From Paludibacter sp. (GTDB lineage: Bacteria; Bacteroidota; Bacteroidia; Bacteroidales; Paludibacteraceae): DNA of 14,918 nucleotides. Below are positions 7,042 to 14,918 of this stretch, piece by piece. Both the position numbers and the translations under genes were made by a program. How positions within the stretch are numbered: the stretch's first letter is position 1; every line of letters starts with the position of its first letter. Location: NCBI GenBank assembly GCA_028748945.1, contig JAQTOL010000026.1:1-14918 (forward strand), given 5' to 3'. Below the pieces are notes generated by a model. That model had not been told where the DNA came from. It saw only the letters and a list, made by a program, of their open reading frames with translations, and made no database searches.

Positions 7042-8328
7042 TTATTTTAAAGCCTGGTATACTAAGTTGTGAAACAGCACTTTAAAATCTTGTCCGGTAT
7101 TATTTGGTTGTAAATTGATATAGAAAAGCAAAATCAAATCTTCTTTCGGATCTATGACATAATCGGTTCCAAACATACCACCCCAACGCATTGAACCTTC
7201 TGATGCAATGGATTCATGAATATATTTAGGTCGAAAATCGTCAAAGGCCAGCCCGAAACCAATTTCGCCACGTAAATCTTTTACCTGATTGCGACGCATG
7301 AATTCAATGGTTTTTCTTCCCAGAATACGTTTCCCGTTAAATTCACCTCCATTTAAAATCATTTGGCAGAATCTGGCATAATCTTCTATTGTTCCTGTCA
7401 TTCCGGCTCCGGTACTAAAAAGTGTTTGAGCTCCTACGTAAGGATAAGTTTGATATAATTGGTTCGGATTGGGCACCAATGGAGTATTTTTATCTTTCTG
7501 ATACAGGGTTACCAACCGATTTACATTTTCATTAGGCAATGTGAAAAAAGTATGTTTCATACCAAGCGGTTCCAACACTTTTTCCTTAATGTATTGATCA
7601 ACAGGCTCACCGGAGACAACCTCAATCAAATAACCCAGAACATCCAGACTCATTCCATAGGTAAACTTTTCGCCGGGATCGTGTTCAAGTGGACATTTTG
7701 CAAGAATTTTAATAACATCACCTAATTTCTTATTTTCAAGTGAGTATAGTGGCGAAACAGGAATCCCCATTTTGTCGTATATTTTTCTGGTCGTGCTATT
7801 ACCATATGAAATTCCGGAAGTATGTGTCAGTAAGTTTCGAATGCTAATATCTTTTTTTGCCGGACGGGTGGTAAATGTTGAATCATTTTCGTTGAAGGAA
7901 ACTAAAACCTGAGGATTCTCAAATTCGGGAATGTATTTCTTAATCGGATCGTCCAAACATATTTTCCCTTCTTCGAAAAGTGTCATTACAGCTACAGCAG
8001 TAATTGCCTTGGTTTGTGAAGCCATGCGAAAATAATCATCTTTTTGGCAGGGAATTTTATTTTCCACATTACGCCAACCAAATGATTTAAAATGAACTAC
8101 TTTGCCATGTTGCGCGACAAATGTAACAGCTTGAGGAATTGTTCCGTTATCCACCAGTTTTTGAAATACACTATCCAAACGTGCTAAGCGGACAGGATCA
8201 AAATTTGACGTTACTTTTTGAGAATAAATGAACTTTTGCGGTTTATTATCATTTTGAGCGAAGCAGGCAACGAAAAAATGAAGTAAAATCGTTAGAGATA
8301 AATAAATTTTTATGTGATTCATAATCAA
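7042..8328 (-). CDS. Beta-lactamase-family serine hydrolase (class C-like), exported
   Basis: This is a member of the class C beta-lactamase, DD-peptidase and esterase family (Pfam Beta-lactamase). The catalytic SxxK is Ser104-Lys107 in MASQTKAIT (102-110). The second motif is Tyr224 in FTYGMSLDVLGYLIE (222-236), where this family has YxM instead of the YxN of true AmpC enzymes. The third motif is probably WGGMFGT (382-388), in place of KTG. These departures from AmpC suggest an esterase or peptidase activity rather than antibiotic resistance. The N-terminus has a hydrophobic stretch (8-21) ending in FVACFAQN; it could be cut after Ala24 by signal peptidase I or lipidated on Cys22. Met3 is an alternative start. 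The substrate is unknown. The next gene, 24 nt downstream, is an exported peptidase. No promoter consensus is seen in the 67 nt upstream. Confidence 0.9.
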   Translation of the reverse strand: MIMNHIKIYLSLTILLHFFVACFAQNDNKPQKFIYSQKVTSNFDPVRLARLDSVFQKLVDNGTIPQAVTFVAQHGKVVHFKSFGWRNVENKIPCQKDDYFRMASQTKAITAVAVMTLFEEGKICLDDPIKKYIPEFENPQVLVSFNENDSTFTTRPAKKDISIRNLLTHTSGISYGNSTTRKIYDKMGIPVSPLYSLENKKLGDVIKILAKCPLEHDPGEKFTYGMSLDVLGYLIEVVSGEPVDQYIKEKVLEPLGMKHTFFTLPNENVNRLVTLYQKDKNTPLVPNPNQLYQTYPYVGAQTLFSTGAGMTGTIEDYARFCQMILNGGEFNGKRILGRKTIEFMRRNQVKDLRGEIGFGLAFDDFRPKYIHESIASEGSMRWGGMFGTDYVIDPKEDLILLFYINLQPNNTGQDFKVLFHNLVYQALK

Positions 8329-8395
8329 TGAATATTATTCGAAATAAGTAATATATTGGTTTCATATGCATTGAAACTTTCAGTAATTAAAAATT

Positions 8396-9799
8396 TCAAC
8401 TCAAAATTTTCAACTCTTTTGCCACCTGAATCATGTATTCTTTCGCAGCATCATGCTCGTTGGGAATAATCCCATCCAAAATAGCATCTTTGATGCGCAT
8501 TTTAATATCTCCGACTATGGCAGATGCTGGTAAATTGAAAGTGTCCATAATTTCCTGACCACTGACGGGTGGTTGAAAATTGCGTATGCGATCTTTTTCT
8601 TCAATTTCTTTCAACTTCTGACGAACCAGTAGAAAATTGGAACGGAATCGCTTCACTTTTTCAGGATTCTTTGAAGTAATATCAGCTTCACAAAGTTTCA
8701 TTAAATCATCAATATCATCGCCTGCATCAAAAAGCAATCGTCTTACGGCTGAATCGGTTACTTCTTCCTCACTCAACACTATAGGGCGCATATGTAATGT
8801 TACGATTTTTTGGACATATTTCATCTTTTCATTGGTCGGCAATTTCATTTTCCGAAATATATCCGGGATCATTTTTTCACCTACAAAATTGTGGTTATGA
8901 AAGGTCCATCCCACACGTGAATCAAATCGTTTTGTGCGTGGTTTGCCTATATCGTGCAACAATGCCGCCCAACGCAACCATAAATTATCGGTATGTTCAC
9001 TCAATCCGTCCAGAACAGCAAGGGTATGATAAAAATTATCCTTATGACCAATGCCATCAATTGTTTCAGCTCCTTTCAGAGCTAATACTTCGGGGAAAAT
9101 AAGTTCTAGCAAACCGGTTTTTTCAAGTAAAATAAAGCCAACTGATGGTTTTCGTGACATCATGATTTTATTCAATTCGTCAGCAATCCGTTCCTTTGAA
9201 ATGATTTCAATCCGTTCTTTATTTCTGACTATGGCTTCGAAAGTGTTTGTTTCGAGAAAGAACCCCAGCTGAGCTGAAAAACGAATTCCCCGCATCATCC
9301 GAAGCGGATCATCCGAAAAAGTAATATCGGGATTGAGCGGTGTTCGGATAACAAAGTTTTTTAGATCATCCAATCCTCCGAATGGGTCTACCAATTCTCC
9401 AAACCGCTCTTTATTCAGACAAATTGCCAGTGCATTAATTGTAAAATCTCTTCGGTTTTGGTCATCTTCCAATGTTCCATCTTCTACAATCGGATTGCGG
9501 GATTCACGTTGATAGGATTCTTTGCGGGCTCCGACAAATTCAACTTCCATTTTTTTAAATTTCACCTGAGCAGTTCCATAGGTTTTAAAAACGGTCAAAT
9601 GTGCATTCTTACCCAATTTTTCAGTTACCCGTTTTGCCAGTTCTATTCCACTTCCTACCACAACTACATCGATATCTTTTGAGGGCCTTTTAAGAAAGAT
9701 GTCACGAACGAATCCGCCGATAACATAGCATTCTTGCTGTAGTTCATCGGCGGCTTCGGATATAATTTTAAAAATATTTTCTTGTAAGTATTGTTTCAT
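8396..9799 (-). CDS. cca: CCA tRNA nucleotidyltransferase with HD domain
   Basis: This cytoplasmic enzyme adds or repairs the 3' CCA end of tRNAs using CTP and ATP. The 467 residues contain, in order, the class II nucleotidyltransferase head with GGFVRD (28-33) and metal-binding Asp42 and Asp44 in DIDVVVVG (42-49), the nucleotide-selecting neck with [10 protein letters not shown] (116-125) and [18 protein letters not shown] (163-180), an RNA-binding helical part with ERIADEL (203-209), and an HD phosphohydrolase domain with His258, then His282-Asp283 in LLHDIGKPR (280-288). The HD part is usual for bacterial CCA enzymes of this length and may act on 2',3'-cyclic phosphates. A pure A-adding or poly(A) polymerase is the main alternative. 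It is the first gene after a strong promoter. The tRNA in this window has no encoded CCA and would be a substrate. Confidence 0.92.
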   Translation of the reverse strand: MKQYLQENIFKIISEAADELQQECYVIGGFVRDIFLKRPSKDIDVVVVGSGIELAKRVTEKLGKNAHLTVFKTYGTAQVKFKKMEVEFVGARKESYQRESRNPIVEDGTLEDDQNRRDFTINALAICLNKERFGELVDPFGGLDDLKNFVIRTPLNPDITFSDDPLRMMRGIRFSAQLGFFLETNTFEAIVRNKERIEIISKERIADELNKIMMSRKPSVGFILLEKTGLLELIFPEVLALKGAETIDGIGHKDNFYHTLAVLDGLSEHTDNLWLRWAALLHDIGKPRTKRFDSRVGWTFHNHNFVGEKMIPDIFRKMKLPTNEKMKYVQKIVTLHMRPIVLSEEEVTDSAVRRLLFDAGDDIDDLMKLCEADITSKNPEKVKRFRSNFLLVRQKLKEIEEKDRIRNFQPPVSGQEIMDTFNLPASAIVGDIKMRIKDAILDGIIPNEHDAAKEYMIQVAKELKILS

Positions 9800-9830
9800 T
9801 AGTTTTTAAATTCCAGTTTTAATAGCATTA

Positions 9831-9861
9831 CAAAAGTACGGCAATAAATTTATATATCAAA
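9831..9861 (-). promoter_or_regulatory. Promoter of the cca unit
   Basis: On the minus strand TTTG (9858-9861) and TACTTTTG (9831-9838) are separated by exactly 19 nt, a full consensus match. Transcription would start near 9824, about 25 nt before the cca start codon. It may also serve the serine hydrolase and peptidase genes, whose upstream gaps lack any CAAA on the plus strand. Confidence 0.75.
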
Positions 9862-9906
9862 GTTCAAATCTGTTAGTAAGTTTTCTCATTTAATAATGAC
9901 ATAAAA

Positions 9907-9938
9907 AAACCACAGGGATGTAAATTACCCTGTGGTTT
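9907..9938 (-). terminator. Intrinsic terminator of the alpha-glucan operon
   Basis: Perfect 11-bp arms (9928-9938 with 9907-9917, core CCACAGGG with CCCTGTGG) enclose a 10-nt loop. On the minus strand the stem runs into a T run (TTTTTTTAT). It lies 21 nt after the GH57 stop and before the cca promoter, separating the two units. Confidence 0.88.
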
Positions 9939-9958
9939 GCAATTATTTATCACCAAAA

Positions 9959-11254
9959 TTAATTTTCCGGACTATTCTTTTTGGCTTTCATTTTAAGCTT
10001 CTTAATTTCATCTTCAAGCAATTCAATCGTCTCTTCCTGACTGTTTATTGTTTTGAGTAAGGCATTTAATTCTTCATTCTCAATTGATGTAGGATATTGT
10101 TCATCAACCCGTTGTAAAAAATCAGCCAGTACATTCATATAATTAATAAACGCATCGTAGGCCGATTCATAATTTGATCCATACGGATCTTTATGGCTCA
10201 TATATCGAAAATGATCGGTAGATTGTAGCATCAACCAATCGTGCAAAAGCGGTTTATCTGAACATAAACGGACACGTTCGCCCACAGCATAAAGTTTGTT
10301 CAGTGCTTCCTGTTGCAAATCGTTACCTGTCCAGGGTGTCAAATCTTTATCATCTCCAACCCATGACATAGGATAACTAACAGATAAGGAACCGGCAGGT
10401 TCATTTTTTTTAATCAGATCCGTTGGTAACATAAAATTTAGATGATGCTCCATTGCATGATAGGGAAGTGCTTTTAGAAACTCAAAAATACCACTATGAA
10501 TAGTTTGGGTTAACCCAAATACTTCATAACCCATTCCCAAATTAATTACATTCTCGTCTTCCGGCATTTTTTCAATCCAATCGACAAATTTTTCAGCTGT
10601 TAAAGGATAATCGTTCCAGTTCGTTTTGGAAAACCGGAAAGCAATATCGTCACTAAATTTATTGTTACGTACCAATAATTTTAGTTTGGGAATATAAGCG
10701 TGTGTATACACATAATTTGGGCTTTTCCAACCCAGGACATGTTTTGCTTCATCCACCATCATTATTTTATATCCCATTTTTGAAACCAATTCTCCAATTT
10801 CATCCGAGTAAATTAACTCAGCGTTAAAAAACGTAGTTGGACGTTTACCAAAAAGAGATTCAATTTTATCGGAATGCATTTTCACCTGAAGAATAAACTC
10901 ATTGGAGTCAAAAATGGAAGAGAGTGAATGAGCATAGGGTTCTGCTAAAAATTCAATATTACCGGTTTTTGAAAGTTCTTTGAAACTATCAATTACTTCG
11001 GGTGCGTGCATTTCTAATTGCTCTAAAATGATACCTGAAATAGAAAATGAGCAACGAAACTTTCCATTGGAAGTACGAATCATTTCGCTGATGGTTTTGT
11101 TAGCCGGTAAATAAACCTGATCAACCAATGATTTAAGGCGTTCTTCAGTCTGAAAATCATCGTAATAATAATGATCACGTCCAATTTCAAAAAAACGGTA
11201 ACGTCTCAACCGTAATGGCTGATGAACCTGAAAATAGAAACAAATGTTTTTCAT
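9959..11254 (-). CDS. GH57 alpha-amylase-like protein, acid/base Asp missing
   Basis: The 431-residue protein belongs to glycoside hydrolase family 57, whose members hydrolyse or transfer alpha-1,4-glucans. No signal peptide is seen, so it is cytoplasmic. The five conserved regions are recognisable: HQP at 11-13; GNIEFLAEPYAHSL at 98-111; FFNAELIYSDE at 142-152 with nucleophile candidate Glu146; MGYEVFG at 241-247; LMLQSTDHFRYM at 341-352. In active amylases the fourth region reads DYETFG, with Asp as acid/base. Here that position is Gly242 (codon at 10529-10531). The GH57 literature describes alpha-amylase-like homologues from Bacteroides and Prevotella that lack one or both catalytic residues, and this protein fits that group while keeping the Glu. 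Residues about 391-425 are heptad-like and rich in Leu, Glu and Lys, probably a coiled coil. It follows the GT4 gene after 104 nt and ends at the terminator. Confidence 0.88.
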   Translation of the reverse strand: MKNICFYFQVHQPLRLRRYRFFEIGRDHYYYDDFQTEERLKSLVDQVYLPANKTISEMIRTSNGKFRCSFSISGIILEQLEMHAPEVIDSFKELSKTGNIEFLAEPYAHSLSSIFDSNEFILQVKMHSDKIESLFGKRPTTFFNAELIYSDEIGELVSKMGYKIMMVDEAKHVLGWKSPNYVYTHAYIPKLKLLVRNNKFSDDIAFRFSKTNWNDYPLTAEKFVDWIEKMPEDENVINLGMGYEVFGLTQTIHSGIFEFLKALPYHAMEHHLNFMLPTDLIKKNEPAGSLSVSYPMSWVGDDKDLTPWTGNDLQQEALNKLYAVGERVRLCSDKPLLHDWLMLQSTDHFRYMSHKDPYGSNYESAYDAFINYMNVLADFLQRVDEQYPTSIENEELNALLKTINSQEETIELLEDEIKKLKMKAKKNSPEN

Positions 11255-11327
11255 AAAATATAAGTTGAAAATTACAAGCTACATTTCACAAACCAGAGGT
11301 CATTTTAAAATCGATCTGTAAGTATTT

Positions 11328-11356
11328 GTAAATTGTAAATTAATAAATTGAAAATT
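11328..11356 (-). repeat. Heptamer-type repeat after the GT4 stop codon
   Basis: Starting 2 nt after the glycosyltransferase stop, the minus strand reads AATTTTC, AATTTATT, AATTTAC, AATTTAC. It has the same unit and the same offset from the stop codon as the repeat at 4880-4900. The rest of the 104-nt gap before the GH57 gene is AT-rich with no promoter consensus. Confidence 0.55.
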
Positions 11357-11358
11357 AA

Positions 11359-12609
11359 TTACATAACACTCTCATAAATACTACGGACTTTCAATCCTGC
11401 ATCTTGCCAACGTATATTATTCACCTCTTCCCTTCCTAATTCCTGTAAACTTTTATGCATAGCAGGGTTTTTAACTATTGCATAGATTGCGTCTGCCATG
11501 GCATCAATGTCCCAATAATCGGTTTTGATAGCATGAGTTAGTATTTCTGCGCAGCCTGATTGTTTTGAGATGATTGAGGGTGTACCAACTTGCATGGCTT
11601 CAAGTGGTGAAATGCCAAAAGGTTCTGAAACGGAAGGCATTATATAAACGTCACTCTCAGCTAACATTTCATGAACCTGCCTGCCTTTAAGAAAACCGGT
11701 AAAATGAAATTTGTCTGCAATATTTCGTTTCGCTACCAGATCGATCATTGCGTTCATCATATCTCCGTTTCCAGCCATTACAAATCGAACGTCACTGGTT
11801 TTTTGAAGTACACGATAAGCTGCTTCAACAAAGTATTCCGGCCCCTTTTGCATGGTTATCCGTCCAAGAAAAGTTACAAGCTTTTCTTTCCGGGCTGTTT
11901 TAGTAAATGTATCGGCATTTGGAAGTGGATCAACAGCATTATGTACTGTAGTTACTTTATTTGGATCCTGATAGTATTTTTCAATAACAATTTTTCGTGT
12001 TAAATCACTCACTGTCATGATATGGTCCGCTGCATCCATGCCTCTTTTTTCAATTCCATACACTGTAGGATTCACTTGACCCCGGCTTCTGTCAAAATCT
12101 GTAGCGTGAACATGTATTACCAAGGGTTTTCCACTGATTTGTTTTGCAAAAACTCCGGCCGGAAAAGTTAACCAATCGTGCGAATGTATTATATCGAAAT
12201 CCATTTGATGAGCCAGAACGCTGGCTACTGCTTCATAATTAGAAATTTCCTCAATTAAATTGTCAGGATAACGACCGGAAAAATCAATACAACCTAAATC
12301 ATTTGTGTAAATTCTGTTGAAATTATATTTTATACCGTTGCGTAACCAGAAATATTCATCAGGATGCATCATCGTTCCAATTCTTTGCTGTACATATTCC
12401 TTCGTATTTTCTTTCCAAACGACCGGTACGTTACAAGCTCCGATTATTTTTAGAAAACTTTGATCTTCATCACCATGTGGTTTTGGAATTACAAAAGTGA
12501 TTTCCATGTCAGGTTGCATTGCCATTCCTTTGGTCAATCCATAGCTGGCTGTACCCAGGCCCCCTAAAATATGCGGTGGAAATTCCCAACCAAACATTAA
12601 TGCCTTCAT
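11359..12609 (-). CDS. GT4-family glycosyltransferase, glycogen-synthase-like
   Basis: This is a retaining GT-B glycosyltransferase of 416 residues, without signal peptide or membrane segments. The N-terminal domain has WEFPPHILGGLG (8-19), the glycine loop found in starch and glycogen synthase-like enzymes, then HSHDW (142-146) and HVHATDFDR (166-174). The C-terminal domain has LGRITMQKGPEYF (248-260), with Arg250 and Lys255 expected to bind the donor phosphates, and EPFGISPLEAMQ (329-340), giving the EX7E pair Glu329 and Glu337. All expected key residues are present, so it looks active. Its place between two alpha-glucan enzymes suggests transfer of glucose to an alpha-glucan, but donor (ADP- or UDP-glucose, or other) and acceptor cannot be read from the sequence. 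It starts 3 nt after the debranching enzyme stop, implying translational coupling. Confidence 0.9.
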   Translation of the reverse strand: MKALMFGWEFPPHILGGLGTASYGLTKGMAMQPDMEITFVIPKPHGDEDQSFLKIIGACNVPVVWKENTKEYVQQRIGTMMHPDEYFWLRNGIKYNFNRIYTNDLGCIDFSGRYPDNLIEEISNYEAVASVLAHQMDFDIIHSHDWLTFPAGVFAKQISGKPLVIHVHATDFDRSRGQVNPTVYGIEKRGMDAADHIMTVSDLTRKIVIEKYYQDPNKVTTVHNAVDPLPNADTFTKTARKEKLVTFLGRITMQKGPEYFVEAAYRVLQKTSDVRFVMAGNGDMMNAMIDLVAKRNIADKFHFTGFLKGRQVHEMLAESDVYIMPSVSEPFGISPLEAMQVGTPSIISKQSGCAEILTHAIKTDYWDIDAMADAIYAIVKNPAMHKSLQELGREEVNNIRWQDAGLKVRSIYESVM

Positions 12610-12612
12610 GTA

Positions 12613-14553
12613 TTATTTATTTTCGTAATTTTTCAATAATTCTAAAACTCTCAATACTTCTGCCACACTCATTGCAAAAGACATTCCACCATGTCCTTTG
12701 TAAGGGGGATTTCCATCAAATAATTCAGGTAATGATCCAATGCACAGTTCTGTCATTTCAACTTCGAAACCATTCAACATCCGCTCGATAAATGACTTTC
12801 CGCTTTCTTTGTAAATCTTTAAATAAGCCTTTGAATATGCTCCAAAAGTACAGGGCCATACCGGACCATTGTGATAATTGCGATCCCTCTCCAGTTGACC
12901 ACCTACATAATTTGGTCGGTACGAACCACTTTTAGGACTTAAAGTTCTTAACCCTTTTGGAGTTAGTAATTCCTTAGTTGTAATATCTAAGATTGATTTT
13001 TGTTGTTGTTTGTTTAAAGGCGAAAATTCAAGTGCCACAGCTAAAATCATGTTTGGACGAACTTCACAATCATTATATTGTCCATCAACATAATCATATA
13101 AGTAAGTCCCATTCCAGAATGTGTTCACAAAAGCTTCACCTGCAATTTCAGCCTGATAATCGAATAAATCGGCAGCGTGATCGTTTCCTAACTCCTTCGA
13201 AATAAGCGATGTGAATTTCAATGCGTTGTACCATAGTGCATTGATTTCAACTACATATCCTGTTCGTGCTGTTATGGGCCGACCATTTTCAATTGAGTTC
13301 ATCCAGGTGGCAGGTCGTTCTGTACCGTTTACATATAACAAACCATTATTATGCAAAAATAGATTGGGATGATTTTGTTTGCGAATAAATGTAATGATTT
13401 CTGAGGCTAGTTCACCGTAACGTGCTGCTGCATCCTGGAGTGAAGTTGCATTTGCATATTGCTGAACCGTCCATAAAAACCAGAGTAAAACATCGGGGTC
13501 GTCAATAGCTTGTAAATTAATCCCCTCACTATCACCTTTCATGAACGACTTCAATTCCTTTATTGAAGTTTTCATGATCAGGTCAAAATAATCGAATCGG
13601 TCTATCGTTAAAGTACAACCCGGTAAGGCTACAAACTGATCTCTTGCTCTTGCTCCAAACCATGGATAACCGGCAAGTAAATAAGTTTTATCTCCTTCAC
13701 GTTTGTAGAACTGTTGAGCTGAATTCTTGAGGCAAGAAAACATATCGTTTCTTGGGTGTCTTTTGGTAAGTTCATCACTCCAAAGTGTTTTTAATTTTCG
13801 GGGAGAAATCTCTGATATTCCTGCTGAAAATATGATAGATTCATCTTTTTTTATTGGTATTTCAAAATATCCCGGAACCAGTAAGTCTTCTTTATATTCA
13901 TATCCCCGTTCCTGTTCTTTGAAGTATTCTATATTTTTATACCAATCTGGATTATGTACATACGTTGGCTTTTTTGAAAACTGCATGCAAAGGCTTGGGT
14001 AATTATCGTACATACACATAGAAATTCCATCTTGAATATCTTGATATGATGTATTGGCAGTTTCGTTTTGATGGGTAAGTTCATAAACGCTTCGAAAAGC
14101 CAAAAATGGACTGAACCGCAGTAATGTATGCGAATGTGCTTCGAGTAATGTATATTTAATAAGAACGCGCGGCTCGAAAGATACCAAGAGCCTTTCTTTG
14201 GAAAGAATTACTCCACCGACCCTGTAAATTGTTCTTGAAATTACTTCACAATCAAATTGTCGGATATATTTATGTCCATTTGGACTGTAATTATTTCCTT
14301 CATAACGGTGAATCCCTAAATTGAATTCGGCGCCATGTTGAATCACTGTTTCATCAAGAGATGAAAGAAGTACATGATTTGCATCATCAATTTCCGGAAG
14401 TGGCATAACTAACTGTCCGTGGTATTTTCGGGTATTACAGTCAATTAATGTAGTACTATTATAAGTTCCCGCACGATTTGTACGAATCATCTCTTTAGAG
14501 AGTGACTTTTCGAGGTTAACTAACAAGGTTTTATCAAAATTGAGATAACTCAT
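12613..14553 (-). CDS. Glycogen debranching enzyme-like protein (GH133), altered active site
   Basis: The 646 residues match the archaeal/bacterial amylo-alpha-1,6-glucosidase type. An N-terminal beta domain (about 20-250, with NTRKYHGQLVMPLP at 40-53 and LLSSLDETV at 62-70) precedes an (alpha/alpha)6 barrel (about 270-640) with AGYPWF (294-299), VEINALWYNAL (435-445), GLRTLSP (534-540), YHNGPVWP (560-567) and SLPELFDGNPP (607-617). It is expected to act on alpha-1,6 branch points of glycogen in the cytoplasm. In eukaryotic debranching enzyme the glucosidase site uses Asp of TWMD as acid and Glu of LPEL as base. Here the Glu is kept (Glu610) but TWMD reads TWMN (Asn419, AAC at 13297-13299). 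The usual WGRD reads ARARD (301-305), and QAWSVAEVL reads FAMSVAEVL (626-634). It is the first gene of the operon. No clear promoter is seen upstream. Confidence 0.88.
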   Translation of the reverse strand: MSYLNFDKTLLVNLEKSLSKEMIRTNRAGTYNSTTLIDCNTRKYHGQLVMPLPEIDDANHVLLSSLDETVIQHGAEFNLGIHRYEGNNYSPNGHKYIRQFDCEVISRTIYRVGGVILSKERLLVSFEPRVLIKYTLLEAHSHTLLRFSPFLAFRSVYELTHQNETANTSYQDIQDGISMCMYDNYPSLCMQFSKKPTYVHNPDWYKNIEYFKEQERGYEYKEDLLVPGYFEIPIKKDESIIFSAGISEISPRKLKTLWSDELTKRHPRNDMFSCLKNSAQQFYKREGDKTYLLAGYPWFGARARDQFVALPGCTLTIDRFDYFDLIMKTSIKELKSFMKGDSEGINLQAIDDPDVLLWFLWTVQQYANATSLQDAAARYGELASEIITFIRKQNHPNLFLHNNGLLYVNGTERPATWMNSIENGRPITARTGYVVEINALWYNALKFTSLISKELGNDHAADLFDYQAEIAGEAFVNTFWNGTYLYDYVDGQYNDCEVRPNMILAVALEFSPLNKQQQKSILDITTKELLTPKGLRTLSPKSGSYRPNYVGGQLERDRNYHNGPVWPCTFGAYSKAYLKIYKESGKSFIERMLNGFEVEMTELCIGSLPELFDGNPPYKGHGGMSFAMSVAEVLRVLELLKNYENK

Positions 14554-14918
14554 AATCGATTACAAATAAATGATTTTTTAAGGACTGATGATTAAATGAA
14601 GTCACATGAAAAAAAATAAAGAATTTTCAGTTGAAAACTTTAATCTGTATGTCTTTCTTTTCGACCGCAATATAATATATATTTTCTGAATTTTAAATGG
14701 GATTTTGTGAAAATATTCGAAAATGAATACGAAACATTTACCTGTTTTGTAAATGGCTGAAATTTAAAGTCTTAATATTTATCTTTTCAAATAATTTTAC
14801 TATACAATTCTTAAATCATATTTATAAGATACTTTTACTTGAAATTTTACGTTTGCTTACAGAAGAATGTTTAACTTTGTAATCTAATTACAATGTATTA
14901 AAATGCTGTTTGATTCCA
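14554..14918. other. AT-rich intergenic region, right window edge
   Basis: These 365 bases lie upstream of the debranching enzyme gene and hold no convincing complete gene. On the minus strand the nearest promoter-like element is an imperfect TTTATTTG (14563-14570) with no -33 partner. A weak 6-bp inverted repeat TTTTCA/TGAAAA lies at 14624-14637. At the right end an ATG at 14903 opens a plus-strand frame of five codons up to the edge, too little to call a gene. Confidence 0.6.
14852..14879 (+). promoter_or_regulatory. Possible plus-strand promoter at the right edge
   Basis: TAACTTTG at 14872-14879 matches the -7 consensus, and TTTG at 14852-14855 lies 16 nt upstream, shorter than the usual 19-21. 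If real, it would drive a divergent gene, perhaps from the ATG at 14903, lying beyond the window. Confidence 0.35.

Noticed and set aside
7042..8328. Reading the serine hydrolase as an antibiotic-resistance beta-lactamase
   Set aside because: Only SxxK is canonical; the YxN and KTG motifs of AmpC are replaced, as in esterase- and peptidase-like members of the family.
10504..10519. Perfect 16-bp palindrome TTTGGGTTAACCCAAA
   Set aside because: It lies inside the GH57 coding frame and is explained by the codons around MGYEVFGLTQ; there is no sign of an operator in that position.

Overview
The window looks like chromosomal DNA of a Bacteroidetes bacterium, most likely order Bacteroidales. The evidence is AT-rich intergenic DNA, promoters of the TTTG-N19-TAnnTTTG type typical of the Bacteroidetes primary sigma factor, little sign of Shine-Dalgarno sequences, a tRNA gene without an encoded CCA end, and protein families typical of that group. 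I see no transposase, integrase, CRISPR array or phage gene. The genus cannot be fixed from the sequence alone.

Left part (1-3706, all minus strand): the 5' end of a membrane-anchored serine hydrolase cut by the window edge and carrying its own promoter; then, reading along the minus strand from about 3700, a beta-phosphoglucomutase-like HAD phosphatase, hisD and hisC. No consensus promoter lies between these three genes and a hairpin lies beyond hisC, so they may form one unit. HisC and HisD catalyse steps on either side of the histidinol-phosphate phosphatase step. hisG and hisB are not here.

Middle part (3707-4902): a short plus-strand gene for an unknown lipoprotein with its own promoter, converging on an elongator-type tRNA-Met (CAT) on the minus strand. 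A perfect 19-bp hairpin between them probably terminates transcription in both directions.

Right part I (4903-9861, minus strand): from a perfect-consensus promoter near 9850 run a CCA-adding tRNA nucleotidyltransferase, a class C beta-lactamase-like serine hydrolase and a lipoprotein prolyl oligopeptidase. The spacing suggests co-transcription, at least of the last two.

Right part II (9907-14553, minus strand): an alpha-glucan cluster of a GH133-type glycogen debranching enzyme, a GT4 glycosyltransferase starting 3 nt after it, and a GH57 alpha-amylase-like protein, closed by a clear intrinsic terminator. The most notable observation is here. Both hydrolase-family proteins lack the residue expected to act as catalytic acid (Asp to Asn at residue 419 of the debranching enzyme, Asp to Gly at residue 242 of the GH57 protein) while keeping the second catalytic glutamate and the fold motifs. 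The glycosyltransferase looks intact. The cluster may therefore do something other than ordinary glycogen hydrolysis.

The last 365 bases are AT-rich with no clear gene and perhaps one plus-strand promoter for a gene beyond the edge.
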